NCBI GenBank assembly: GCA_963798325.1 | Contig: CAWCSS010000003.1 | Location: forward strand, 372,001-436,000 | Source: Solirubrobacter sp963798325 | Lineage (GTDB): Bacteria > Actinomycetota > Thermoleophilia > Solirubrobacterales > Solirubrobacteraceae | Reading direction: 5' to 3' | Length of the DNA stretch: 64,000 nt | Position numbers and translations under genes: made by a program | The notes under the pieces: model-generated | What the model was told of the DNA's origin: nothing | Database searches by the model: none | The model's input: the letters and a program-made list of their open reading frames with translations, nothing else | In this document: positions 7,962-18,011 of the stretch, piece after piece | How positions within the stretch are numbered: the first letter of the stretch is position 1 | Layout: each line of letters opens with the position of its first letter

Positions 7962-8801
7962 TCAGCGTACGTCGCGGCGCTCGAACGCCAGTGTCCCGAG
8001 CACGGCCAGCAGCACGGCCACGACGGTCACGCCGGCGAACGCCCACGGGTCGATCCCATCCTGGATCGCCGAGCCGTAGTACTTGAAGACGGACGCGTAG
8101 CGCAGCGGCTCGGCCGCGTCGGCCAGCTTGCCCACGAGGTCGACGACATACATGCCGACGAGCGTCGCGGCGGCGATCGCGGTCACCGGTCCGGCGCTGT
8201 GGGCCCAGCCGGAGACGCACACGGCGAACCCGCCGAACAGCATCGCCAGCGGCCACACGTTGGCGAACCCGCGGCCGAGCACGATCAGGGACGGATCGGC
8301 TCCGACCAGCGTGCCCGCGACCCAGGTGGCGGCCAGGATCACGCCGAGCACGCCCGCGACGATGACCGCCGCGACCAGGAAGGCGCCGGCCACGAGCGTG
8401 CGGCGCGCGACGGGCGTGGTCAGCACGATGTCGAGGTGCCCGCGCTCCTCGGCGCCGCAGACGATGCGCGTGATCACGCGCACAGCCAGGAACGCCAGTG
8501 CGAGCGGGACGATGAAGCTCAGCATCTCGGCGTCCACGTAGGCCTCGACGCTGGTCAGCGCGCGGATGTTGAACGCGTCCTTGAGATTGTCCGGGTAGCT
8601 GTCCATCAGCTGGTCCATCGAGCCTTCGATCGACGGCCACAGCGCCGCCATCAGAGCGCTCATCGCGCCCAGCGGGCCGCCCCAGGTCAGCAGGGTGCGG
8701 CGGTGGTCGCGCACCCCGCGGCGCACGACGGCGCGCAGCGCGGCGCCGGTGGCCGGTGGGCGCGCGGTCCGCGGCGACGGCGGTCGCAGGATGGTGCTCA
8801 T
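7962..8801 (-). CDS. ABC-2 type transporter permease
   Basis: The 279-aa integral membrane protein has about six hydrophobic segments, including FIVPLALAFLAVRVITRIV, an Ala/Val-rich pair near residues 135-165 and WAFAGVTVVAVLLAVLGTLAF at the end. A cytoplasmic N-terminal tail precedes the first helix. The motif GAEERGHLDIVLTTPVARR matches ABC-2 exporters of the antibiotic/lipid type. Its ATG overlaps the stop of the upstream ATPase gene (ATGA), so the two form one transporter. The substrate is unknown. Confidence 0.85.
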   Translation of the reverse strand: MSTILRPPSPRTARPPATGAALRAVVRRGVRDHRRTLLTWGGPLGAMSALMAALWPSIEGSMDQLMDSYPDNLKDAFNIRALTSVEAYVDAEMLSFIVPLALAFLAVRVITRIVCGAEERGHLDIVLTTPVARRTLVAGAFLVAAVIVAGVLGVILAATWVAGTLVGADPSLIVLGRGFANVWPLAMLFGGFAVCVSGWAHSAGPVTAIAAATLVGMYVVDLVGKLADAAEPLRYASVFKYYGSAIQDGIDPWAFAGVTVVAVLLAVLGTLAFERRDVR

Positions 8802-9688
8802 GCCGCGCTCCCGTAGTAGGTGAGGAAGACCTCTTCCAGCGTCGGTCGCACAAGCTCGATGTCGAGCACCGTGTGGCGGGCGGCCGTCTTGATCACCGGG
8901 TCGAGGTCGCCGGTCGCCTTGAACGCGATCCGGTGGCCATCGCCTTCAAGGTCGATCACGCCCGGCAGGCGGCGGAACTCGTCCGGGTCGACGCGCTCGC
9001 CGAACGCGAGCGTGACGTGCCGGTAGGCGCGACCGGTGATCTCGGCCACCTCCTCGACGGCGATCAGCCGTCCCTCGCGGATGATCCCGACGCGATCGCA
9101 GACACGCTCCACCTCGTCGAGCTCGTGGGAGGACAGGAAGACTGTCCGTCCCGCCGTGCGCTCCTCGGCCACGAAGGTCAGGAAGGCTTCCTGCATCAGC
9201 GGGTCCAGCCCGCCGGTCGGCTCGTCGAGCACGAGCAGCTCCGGGTCGTGGAAGGCCGCCTGGACCAGGCCGATCTTCTGGCGGTTCCCGCGCGAGAGCT
9301 GGCCCAGCGGCCGGTCGAGGTCGGCGTGGAAGCGCGCGGCCAGCGCCTCGGCGCGCCCGAGCCCGGGCACACCGCGCAGTCCCGCCAGGTAGCCGATCAG
9401 CTCGCGGCCGGTCAGGTGCGGGTCGTAGGAGAAATCCCCGGGCAGGTTTCCGATGCGGGCGTGGATCGCGAGCGCGTCGCGCCGGCTGTCGAGCCCGAAC
9501 ACGCGCGCGCTCCCGCGCGTTGGGTGCAGCAGATCCAGCAGCGTGCGGATCGTCGTCGTCTTGCCGGCGCCGTTAGGGCCGAGGAAGCCAAACACCTCGC
9601 CCGCCTCGACGCTCATCGAGACATCGTCGATGCCGCGTGAGTCGCCGTAGCGCTTGGTCAGGCGGTCGAGCTCGATGACGGCGGTCAT
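8798..9688 (-). CDS. ABC transporter ATP-binding protein
   Basis: The 296-aa ATPase has Walker A GFLGPNGAGKTTTIRTLLDL, signature LSRGNRQKIGLVQA, Walker B ELLVLDEPTGGLDP, and the switch histidine in SSHELDEVERV. A C-terminal regulatory extension resembles the DrrA/CcmA exporter class (DUF4162-like). The ATG at 9686-9688 is chosen because the protein then starts MTAVIELDRLTKRYG, the usual beginning of such ATPases; a longer frame exists. It is translationally coupled to the permease and would energise export of an unidentified compound. Confidence 0.9.
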   Translation of the reverse strand: MTAVIELDRLTKRYGDSRGIDDVSMSVEAGEVFGFLGPNGAGKTTTIRTLLDLLHPTRGSARVFGLDSRRDALAIHARIGNLPGDFSYDPHLTGRELIGYLAGLRGVPGLGRAEALAARFHADLDRPLGQLSRGNRQKIGLVQAAFHDPELLVLDEPTGGLDPLMQEAFLTFVAEERTAGRTVFLSSHELDEVERVCDRVGIIREGRLIAVEEVAEITGRAYRHVTLAFGERVDPDEFRRLPGVIDLEGDGHRIAFKATGDLDPVIKTAARHTVLDIELVRPTLEEVFLTYYGSAA

Positions 9689-9820
9689 GCCGACGATGGT
9701 CCCGCGCGGCCCTGTGAGCGCCATCCGCGATTTCCCGCAACGACGGGCGGGCTCCTACCGATGGAGGCGCCGTGGGGCGCTGCGACGCTCGCCTTCCCCC
9801 CACCGACAAGGAGAACGCAC

Positions 9821-10891
9821 GTGAGAGCCGCAGTCGTTCGCAGCTTCGATCGCCCGCTGGAGATCGAGGATCTGCCCATCCCCGAGCCCGCCACCGGACA
9901 GGTGCTCGTCCGCGTCGAGACCTGCGGGCTCTGCCACACCGATATTCATGCCGCCCGCGGCGAGTGGCCGGTCAAGCCGTCGCCGCCGTTCATCCCGGGT
10001 CACGAAGGCGTGGGCGTGATCGAGCGCCTCGGCGACGGTCCCATGTACGGCCTGGAGCCCGGCATGCGCGTGGCGCTGCCGTGGCTCGGTTACGCCTGCG
10101 GCGTCTGCCGCTACTGCAACAGCGGGCGCGAGACACTCTGCCTGGAGCAGAAGAACATGGGCTACGCGCTCAACGGCGGCTTCGCCGAATACGCGCTGGG
10201 CTATGCGCGCCACGTCGTCCGCGTCCCGGACGGCATCGACTCCGCCGACGCGTCGCCACTGACCTGCGCCGGCGTGACCACCTACAAGGCGGTCAAGGAC
10301 TCCGGCGCGCGCTCGTCGAGCGTGGTCGCCGTGTTCGGCACGGGCGGCCTCGGCCACCTCGCGGTCCAGTACGCGCGCATCACCGGCGCGTCGGTGATCG
10401 CCGTCGACATCAACGACGCGCGGCTGGAGAGCGCCCGCGCGGTCGGCGCCGAGCACCTGATCAACCCGCTGCACGAGGACCCGATCGCGGCCATCCAGCG
10501 GCTCGGCGGCGCTGATGCCGCGATCTCGACCGCCGTCAGCCCGAAGGCGTTCGAGCAGGCCTACGGCTCGCTCGCGCGCGGCGGCAAGCTGGTGTTCGTC
10601 GGCCTGCCGGCTGACAACCACATCCAGCTGCCGATCTTCGAGACCGTCCTCGGCGGCCTCGACATCCACGGCTCGATCGTCGGCACCCGCCACGACCTCG
10701 AGGAGGTCTTCGAGCTCCATCGCCGCGGCTTGACCCGGCTGGAGTACGCCGAGCGCAGCCTCGACGACGTCAACACGGCGATCGAGCAGGTGCTCGACGG
10801 CACGGCGCCCGCGCCGCGGCTCGTGCTGCGTATGAGCGGCTCCGGCTCGCCGGCGTCCAACGGCCGCGCCTTCGCGACGGCCGGCGCGTAG
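9821..10891 (+). CDS. Zinc-dependent alcohol dehydrogenase (AdhP type)
   Basis: The 356-aa medium-chain dehydrogenase has catalytic zinc ligands CGLCHTDIHAARGEWP and PGHEGVGVIERLGDG. The structural zinc site is CGVCRYCNSGRETLC. The NAD(P) fold is VAVFGTGGLGHLAVQYARI. The GTG at 9821 is chosen because AAGGAG lies seven bases upstream and the protein then starts RAAVVRSFDRPLEI as in AdhP enzymes. It would interconvert primary alcohols and aldehydes with NAD(H). Together with the nearby por operon and cytochrome bd it fits a fermentative or low-oxygen role, which is inference. Confidence 0.9.
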   Translation: MRAAVVRSFDRPLEIEDLPIPEPATGQVLVRVETCGLCHTDIHAARGEWPVKPSPPFIPGHEGVGVIERLGDGPMYGLEPGMRVALPWLGYACGVCRYCNSGRETLCLEQKNMGYALNGGFAEYALGYARHVVRVPDGIDSADASPLTCAGVTTYKAVKDSGARSSSVVAVFGTGGLGHLAVQYARITGASVIAVDINDARLESARAVGAEHLINPLHEDPIAAIQRLGGADAAISTAVSPKAFEQAYGSLARGGKLVFVGLPADNHIQLPIFETVLGGLDIHGSIVGTRHDLEEVFELHRRGLTRLEYAERSLDDVNTAIEQVLDGTAPAPRLVLRMSGSGSPASNGRAFATAGA

Positions 10892-10912
10892 ACCGGTTCC
10901 GGCGCGCGGGCG

Positions 10913-11812
10913 TCAGGCCCGCGCGCCGGCCAGTGCGGTGCGCACGGCCCGGATCGGCCGCGCCGTCCGGCACACGGCCATCGCGGCCGCCACGCCGAGC
11001 AGCGCGTTGACGAGCGTCACGCTCGCCTGCATCGCGACCGAGAACGAGACGACGGCGGCCGCGGAAGCGGTCTGGCTGAGCGCGACGGCCAGCAGTACCT
11101 GCTGCGTCCCCGCCCCGCCCGGGGTGATCGGGACGATCGTCGAGGCGCCGCCGACCACCATCACCAATGCGGCCAGCGCCACCGTCGCGGGCAGCCCGAA
11201 CGCCGCCAGCAGGCATAGGACCACACCCACACGGCAGCACCACGCCGCGACCTGCGGCAGCGCGACCGCGTGGAGGTACGGGCCTGGCGTGCGCAGCACG
11301 GCGCCGCCCTGGCGGAGCCGCCCGAAGAGGACCCGCACGCGGTTGCGCAAGAAATAGCCGAGCACCCCGGCGACGGCAAGAGCGCCGGCCAGCAGCGGCG
11401 CCGCGGTCCCGAGGCGCCCGAACGCCGCCCCGGCGTCCAGTGGCACCGCTCCGGTCAGCCCGAGGGCGACGACGAGCAGCGTGCCGATGAGCACGTCGAG
11501 GGCGACCAGCACCGACATGGTGGCCGCAACCGTGGCCAGCGAGGAGCCCGGGATCGCGGCGCGGACCAGCCCGACCTTGACCGCGTCGCCGCCGCGGGCG
11601 GGCGCGACCGCGTTGACCGCGACGCCCGCCGCGTAGCCCGTGAGCACGCGGATGAACGGAACCTCGCGCTCCGGGTAGGCGGCCGCGAGCACGCCGCGCC
11701 AAGCGAGCGAGCGCAGTACGTGGTTGGTGACGTGCAGCAGCAGCGCCAGCGCGGCCAGCCGCGGATCGGCGCCCGCGAGCCGGTCGAACACGCCATCCAG
11801 GAAGTCGCTCAC
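10913..11812 (-). CDS. Lysylphosphatidylglycerol synthase-type flippase domain membrane protein (UPF0104)
   Basis: The 299-aa protein has about seven or eight hydrophobic segments and the UPF0104 hallmarks: AVNAVAPARGGDAVKVGLVR in the first half and ASTIVPITPGGAGTQQVLL in the second. Such proteins resemble the flippase half of MprF and are thought to move lipid-linked molecules. The GTG start (11810-11812) overlaps the stop of the upstream GDPD gene (GTGA), so the pair may act on membrane lipids together. It converges on the alcohol dehydrogenase with only 21 bases between. Confidence 0.8.
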   Translation of the reverse strand: MSDFLDGVFDRLAGADPRLAALALLLHVTNHVLRSLAWRGVLAAAYPEREVPFIRVLTGYAAGVAVNAVAPARGGDAVKVGLVRAAIPGSSLATVAATMSVLVALDVLIGTLLVVALGLTGAVPLDAGAAFGRLGTAAPLLAGALAVAGVLGYFLRNRVRVLFGRLRQGGAVLRTPGPYLHAVALPQVAAWCCRVGVVLCLLAAFGLPATVALAALVMVVGGASTIVPITPGGAGTQQVLLAVALSQTASAAAVVSFSVAMQASVTLVNALLGVAAAMAVCRTARPIRAVRTALAGARA

Positions 11813-12438
11813 GCGAGCGCCTCGCTCAGCGCCTCGAAGCGCTCGGTGATCACGCCGTCGACGCCCCAGCCGCCGAGCCGGCGCGCCTCCTCCGCCGTTG
11901 CCACCGGCCAGGAGACGATCAGCTCCGCGCGCGCCCGCAGCTCGGCGACGGTGGCGCCGTCGAGCAGGCGATGATGGATCGAGATCCCGGCGAGCCGCCG
12001 CCCCGCAAACCGGCGCCGCAGTGCGCGCAGCTGACGGCGCGAGCCCACCGAGTGCACGACGCACACGTCCGGGTCGCCGATGAACCCCTCCAGCGCCCGC
12101 CAGTTGCGCGAGCACACGCTCACCCCGCCGGGGCGGCGCGCCAGGGCGGCGGCGACGCGCCGGGCAAGGCGCCGGCCGCCCTTGAGGTCGAGCATCAGCG
12201 CGGTGTCCGGCCCGGCGGCGGCCAGCAGCGCGTCCAGCTCGAGCCGCGGGGTGCCCAGCGGCGCGAGGTACCAGCGGTCCCACAGCAGCGGGCCGAGCGC
12301 TTTGAGGTGGCGGACCTCCAGACGCCCCCGGTGGAGGTGCACGTCCGCCTCGATCAGCCCCGGGCGCACGCCCTCCGCGCGCCGCAGCAGCGCGAGGTCG
12401 TTGCCGGCCCGGTGGGCGACGATGAAGGGCGAGGCCAT
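11809..12438 (-). CDS. Glycerophosphodiester phosphodiesterase
   Basis: The 209-aa TIM-barrel enzyme has the catalytic pattern IVAHRAGNDLALLRR, the metal ligands GLIEADVHLHRGRLEVRH, and ALMLDLKGGRR in mid-protein. Near the end it carries GWGVDGVITERFEALSE. It should hydrolyse glycerophosphodiesters to glycerol-3-phosphate plus an alcohol. The ATG at 12436-12438 is used; a GTG two codons upstream is possible. It is coupled to the downstream flippase-like gene. No signal peptide is seen, so a cytoplasmic location is likely. Confidence 0.85.
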   Translation of the reverse strand: MASPFIVAHRAGNDLALLRRAEGVRPGLIEADVHLHRGRLEVRHLKALGPLLWDRWYLAPLGTPRLELDALLAAAGPDTALMLDLKGGRRLARRVAAALARRPGGVSVCSRNWRALEGFIGDPDVCVVHSVGSRRQLRALRRRFAGRRLAGISIHHRLLDGATVAELRARAELIVSWPVATAEEARRLGGWGVDGVITERFEALSEALA

Positions 12439-12473
12439 GCTCACCCGAGGATAGGTTCGAACCGATCCGGGTT

Positions 12474-12483
12474 AACTACGGAT
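12474..12483 (+). promoter_or_regulatory. ACTACGGA motif, copy 5
   Basis: CGGGTTAACTACGGATCCGC overlaps the stop codon of the flavodoxin-like gene and lies about 36-45 bases upstream of the GDPD start, in the opposite orientation to both. Its GGATCC extension matches copy 6. Because it overlaps coding DNA, it is the weakest of the six. Confidence 0.25.
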
Positions 12484-12970
12484 CCGCTGCGACGCGCACG
12501 CGAAGCTGCGCCGCGATGCCCTCGGTCCAGGCACGGATCTCGTCCCAGTCGCGACGGTCGCGGAACGCCTCGGGCAGGTTCTTGGCCGGCGCGCCGTGCA
12601 CGACGCCGGCGAACACCTTGTGGTCGCGCGCGCCGAGCGCAACGGCCCTGGCGATCGTCCGCCGTGGCTCGTTCCACGCCGCGTTGTCCTTGGCCGGATC
12701 GCCGGCCGGCCCCGAGCTGAAGACCCAGAACGGGCGCGTGGCCAGCTCGGCCTTGTACCGGCGCAGGAACCGGCGGGCCTCTGGCCGCCAGCGCTTCATG
12801 TAGACCGCGCTGCCGAGGATGACGGCGTCGTAGGCATCGAGCGACTTGATGCTGTCGGCATCCAGGCAGGTCGCCCGTAGGCCGCTCTCGTTGAGGGTCT
12901 GCGCGACCGCGGTGGCGATGCCCGCGGTCGCGCCGTGCTTGGACGCGTAGGCGACGAGGACGGTGCTCAT
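12476..12970 (-). CDS. Flavodoxin domain protein (protoporphyrinogen oxidase HemG-like)
   Basis: The 164-aa protein has an FMN-binding N-terminus VLVAYASKHGATAGIATAVA and a central AVILGSAVYMKRWRPEARR, followed by PFWVFSSGPAGDP. These are the features of the flavodoxin-like family that includes HemG and many actinobacterial stress flavodoxins. It could be an electron carrier for the por operon or a protoporphyrinogen oxidase; the sequence alone does not decide. The ATG at 12968-12970 faces the usp-cyd operon across a 154-bp divergent gap that holds ACTACGGA copy 6. A longer upstream frame runs antisense to usp and is ignored. Confidence 0.82.
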   Translation of the reverse strand: MSTVLVAYASKHGATAGIATAVAQTLNESGLRATCLDADSIKSLDAYDAVILGSAVYMKRWRPEARRFLRRYKAELATRPFWVFSSGPAGDPAKDNAAWNEPRRTIARAVALGARDHKVFAGVVHGAPAKNLPEAFRDRRDWDEIRAWTEGIAAQLRVRVAADP

Positions 12971-13035
12971 GCCCGTCACGATCGCGCGCGCGGCGGCGCC
13001 CGCCAACGGGTCCGACCACGGCCCCGGGGGTGGCG

Positions 13036-13045
13036 AACTACGGAT
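13036..13045 (+). promoter_or_regulatory. ACTACGGA motif, copy 6 (upstream of usp-cydABDC)
   Basis: GGTGGCGAACTACGGATCCG lies 80-90 bases before the usp start and about 70 bases from the divergent flavodoxin start. Its position in a short divergent gap fits a shared regulator site or promoter element for a low-oxygen operon. Confidence 0.4.
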
Positions 13046-13124
13046 CCGAATCACGGCGAATCGCGGTTGGCCGAGCGTGCGTGCGACTCGAAGCTGGTCA
13101 CAGCATCCGTACGAAGGAGAACCC

Positions 13125-13559
13125 GTGAGCACCATCTTGATCGGCGTCGACGCGACGGCTCGCTCCGAGGACGCCGTCGCGCTCGGTCGCCGCCTCGCGT
13201 TGGCCGGAAACGCCGAGGTCATCGTCGCCACCGTCACCCCGAACGGCCATCCCAACCGCGACGAGGCCCATCTGACCGTTCGCCGCATGAGCGGCCTGCT
13301 GGCCGGCGTCGAGGCGGAGCGCATCCGCACCGGCGTCGTCGCGGCCGAGTCCCCGGCCCACGGGCTGCACGACCTCGCCGAAGCCGAGTCCGCGACGGTC
13401 GTCGTCGTCGGCTCGACCCACACCGGCCACATCGGCCGCGTGCGCCCCGGCAGCACCGGCGAGCGTCTGCTCGCGGGCGCGCCGTGCGCGGTCGCCGTCG
13501 CGCCGCACGGGTACCGCACCCAGGGCGACAAGCCGATCCGGCGCATCGGCGTGGCCTAG
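13125..13559 (+). CDS. Universal stress protein, first domain of a tandem Usp
   Basis: This is a 144-aa UspA domain: ILIGVDATARSEDAVALG at the N-terminus, and at the end VVVVGSTHTGHIGRVRPGST, the G-2X-G-9X-G(S/T)-type ATP loop, followed by CAVAVAPHGY. The GTG at 13125 has AAGGAG six bases upstream. The frame stops at TAG 13557-13559, yet the next codons read straight into a second Usp domain (IGVA-stop-NSSAEASAALAAA). The usual residue at the stop would be Tyr or Phe, so TAG looks like a point change or error from TAC. It heads the usp-cydABDC operon. Confidence 0.8.
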   Translation: MSTILIGVDATARSEDAVALGRRLALAGNAEVIVATVTPNGHPNRDEAHLTVRRMSGLLAGVEAERIRTGVVAAESPAHGLHDLAEAESATVVVVGSTHTGHIGRVRPGSTGERLLAGAPCAVAVAPHGYRTQGDKPIRRIGVA

Positions 13560-13999
13560 AACAGCTCAGCCGAGGCCTCCGCGGCGCTGGCCGCGGCGAT
13601 CGAGGCCGCACGCGCGTTCGGCGCGAAGCTGGAACTCGTCACCGTCGTGCCCAACGAGGCGCTCCTCGCGCCGGGGATGGCGAGCGTGCACGTCGACGTC
13701 ATGGAGCAGATCGGACGTGACCTCGACGAGGTCGTGGCCGCCACGAGCGAGCTCGTCGAGGCCACCGGCGTCGTGCTCGAGGGCCACGCGTCGCGCGAGC
13801 TCGCCGACCAGAGCACGCGGCACGACCTGCTGTTCGTCGGCTCGCGCGGGTACGGGCCGCTGCACGCGCGTCATCGTCGGGCGGGACCAGCGGTTCGCTG
13901 ATGCGCAACGCGCATTGCCCGGTGATCGTGCTCCCGCGCGGCGTCGAGACGCCCGTCGCGGACCTGTTCGAGCGCGACGCGGCAGCGACGGCGGGATGA
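13560..13999 (+). pseudogene. Second Usp domain, interrupted by stop and frameshifts
   Basis: Directly after the TAG of the first domain the same frame encodes NSSAEASAALAAAIEAARAF and later LLFVGSRGYGPLHA, the typical second half of a tandem Usp. Two one-base insertions within 13861-13885 move the rest (SLMRNAHCPVIVLPRGVET) two frames over; it ends at TGA 13997-13999. That stop overlaps the cydA ATG (ATGA), which shows that the intact ancestor was a two-domain Usp coupled to cydA. The indels may be sequencing errors. Confidence 0.75.
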
Positions 14000-15392
14000 A
14001 CCTCGACCTCGCGCGGCTGCAGTTCGCGATCACCACCATCTACCACTTCCTGTTCGTGCCGGTCTCGATCGGCATGGCCGCCTACGTCGCGCATCTGCCA
14101 GACGCTGTTCTGGCGGACGGGCACGTGAGGTCTATGACCGGATGGCCCGCTTCTGGGGGAAGCTGTTCCTGATCGTCTTCGCGCTCGGCGTGGCGACCGG
14201 CATCGTGCAGGAGTTCCAGTTCGGCATGAACTGGTCGGACTACTCGCGCTACGTCGGCGACGTCTTCGGCGCGCCGCTGGCGATCGAGGGCCTGGCCGCG
14301 TTCTTCGTCGAGTCGACGTTCCTCGGGCTGTGGATCTTCGGGCGCGACCGCCTCTCACCGGCGATCCACGTCGCCTGCATCTGGATGGTGGCGATCGGGA
14401 CGCTGCTCTCGGCCTACTTCATCCTCGCCGCGAACTCCTGGATGCAGCACCCGGTCGGCTACAAGCTCAACGCCGCCACCGGCCACGCGCAGCTGACGTC
14501 GATCTTCGACGTGCTGACCAACTCGACGCTGCTGCTCGCGTTCCCGCACACGATCCTGAGCGCGTGGGCGACCGCGGGCATGGTCATCATCGCCGTCAGC
14601 GCGTGGCATCTGCTGCGCCGGCGCGACGTCGACGTCTTCAGCCGCTCGATGCGGCTGGCGCTGCCGATCGTGCTCGTCTGCACCCTGGTGACGAGCGTCG
14701 TCGGCCACTACCAGGGCATGCTGCTGGTCAAGCAGCAGCCGATGAAGATGGCCGCCGCCGAAGCGCTGTTCGAGACCCAGGGCCCCGCCCCGTTCTCGTT
14801 GTTCGCCACCGGCAGCTGGACGCCCAATCCGAAGCGGACCAACGTCGACGTGCAGGTCCCGCACCTGCTCTCGCTGCTGGCCACCGGCAAGTGGGACGCC
14901 GACGTGAAGGGCATCAACGACCTCAACGCGGAGTATCAGCGCAAGTACGGTCCCGGCGAGTACTCGCCGGTCGTCGCCGTCACCTACTGGTCGTTCAGGG
15001 CGATGATCGGCGCGGGGACGTTGATGATCCTGCTGACCGCGCTGCTGCTGTGGCGTGGCCGGAAGGGCCGCCTGGTCGAGCGCCGGCGCCTGTTGTGGCT
15101 GATGCTCCCGGCCGCGGCGCTGCCGTTCGTGGCCAACAGCGCCGGCTGGATCTTCACCGAGCTCGGCCGCCAGCCATGGGTCGTCCAAGGCCTGTTGCGG
15201 ACCGCCGACGCGGTCTCGCCGACGGTCAACGCCACCTCGGTCGTGATCTCGATGGCCGGGTTCACGCTGCTCTACGGGGTGCTGGCCGTGATCGGCTTCG
15301 CGCTCTTCGCCCGTACCGCCGCGGCCGGCCCGGGCAAGCCCGCCGGGTCCGAGCCGAAGCCGCCCGCCTCCGACCTGGTTCTGGCCTACTGA
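13996..15392 (+). CDS. cydA: Cytochrome bd ubiquinol oxidase subunit I (two frameshifts in this sequence)
   Basis: CydA carries the hemes of the high-affinity quinol oxidase used at low oxygen. The start MNLDLARLQFAITTIYHFLF includes the expected N-terminal heme histidine. The remainder is in another frame: KLFLIVFALGVATGIVQEFQ, the NSWMQHPVGYKLN region, VTSVVGHYQGMLLV, and the conserved GWIFTELGRQPW. Two one-base insertions, near 14092 and 14126, separate the parts; removing them restores one ~464-codon frame. The ATG overlaps the upstream Usp stop, and cydB starts one base after the cydA stop. As given the gene is broken. Whether this is real or an assembly indel must be checked on reads. 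Confidence 0.87.
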
Positions 15393-15393
15393 C

Positions 15394-16382
<989 letters not shown>

Positions 16383-16386
<4 letters not shown>

Positions 16387-18011
16387 CGCGGCGGCTGCTG
16401 CGCGAGAGCCACGCGCTGGTCGCGGTCGCACCGCTCGCGGTGCTGACCACGGCCCTCGTGCTCGCGCAGGCCGTGCTGCTGGCGGACGTGCTGGCGCGCG
16501 GATTCACCGGTGACACCGCGGTCGGCGGCGCGCTGCTCGCCCTCGCGGGCGTGTTCGCTCTGCGGGCCGCGGCGCAGTCGGGCTTCGCGCTCGCCGGCCG
16601 GCTCGGCGCGCTGTCGGTGATGAGCGACCTGCGCCGGCGGTTGGCCGCGCGGCTGCTGGCCGGCGGCGGTGCCGGCGAGCGCAGCGGCGAGTTGACCACC
16701 GCCGCCGTGCAGGGCGTGGACTCGCTGGAGTCCTGGTTCGCCACCTATCTGCCGCAGGTGCTCCTGAGCGCGCTCATCCCGCCCACGATCCTCGTCTACC
16801 TGCTGACCCGCGACGTCGCCGCGGCGCTCGTGCTGGCGGTGACCGTGCCGGTGCTGATCGTGTTCATGATCCTGATCGGGCTCGCGGCCAAGGCCCGCAC
16901 CCGTGCGCGCTGGCGGGCGCTGGCGGTGCTCGGCGCGCACTTCGCCGACGTCGTGCGCGGCCTGCCGACCTTGCGCGCCCACGTCCGCGAGCGAGCGCAG
17001 CAGGCGACGATGGACAGGGTCTCTGACCGCTACCGCCGCGAGACGCTCGGCACGTTGCGGATCGCGTTCCTGTCCGCGTTCGTGCTCGAGCTCGCGGCGA
17101 TGCTGGGCACGGCGCTCGTGGCCGCCACGGTTGGGCTCCAGCTCGTCGCGGGGAGCCTGGTGTTGCGCGACGGGCTGATCGTGCTGCTGCTGGCGCCGGA
17201 GCTCTACGCGCCGCTGCGTGCGGTCGGCCAGCAATTCCACGCCTCCGCGGACGGCCTCGCCGCCGCCGAGCGCATCTACGCGGTGCTCGACACCGCGCCG
17301 GAGGTGCACCTGGGGGCGCTGCCGGCCCCCGATCCCGCGCACGAGACGATCCGCCTGCGCCACGTCACCTTCGGCTACGCCGCGCGCGGCGAGCCGGCGC
17401 TGCGCGACGTCTCGCTCACCCTGCACCCCGGCGAGACCGTCGCGCTGATCGGCGGGTCCGGTACCGGCAAGTCGACGCTCGCGGCGTTGCTGCTGCGCTT
17501 CGCCGATCCCGCGGAGGGGACCATCACCTGCGGCGCGACCGACCTGCGCGAGGTGGATCTCGACGCCTGGCGGGCACGGATCGCGTGGGTGCCACAGCGG
17601 CCGGCGATCGTGACCGGCAGCGTGGCCGAGAACATCCGGCTGGGGGCGCCCGGGGCGAGTGACGCCTGCGTGCGCGACGCCGCACGCCGGGCGCGCGCGG
17701 ACGCGTTCATCCGCGCGCTCCCCGGCGGCTATGAGACCGTCATCGGCGACGGCGGGCGCCCGCTCTCGGCGGGCGAGGCTCAGCGTGTCGCACTCGCACG
17801 GGCGTTCGTGCGCGATGCGCCGCTGGTCATCCTCGACGAGCCGACCGCCCACCTCGACGCCGCCACCGCCGCGGACGTGGAGGATGCGGTGTTCGAGCTC
17901 TGCCGTGACCGGACCGCGCTGCTGATCGCGCATCGCCCGCAACTCGCGGGGCGAGCCGACCGCGTCGTCTCCGTCGGCGACACATTCGCGCCCCTGGAGG
18001 CATTCGCGTGA
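16383..18011 (+). CDS. cydD: Thiol reductant ABC exporter subunit CydD
   Basis: The 542-aa half-transporter has an N-terminal six-helix membrane domain (about 1-300) and an ATPase domain: Walker A LIGGSGTGKSTLAALLLRFA, signature PLSAGEAQRVALARAF, Walker B PLVILDEPTAHLDAATA, switch LLIAHRPQL. CydDC exports cysteine and glutathione-type thiols and is needed to mature cytochrome bd. The GTG start overlaps the cydB stop, and the last codons overlap the cydC GTG. Confidence 0.9.
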
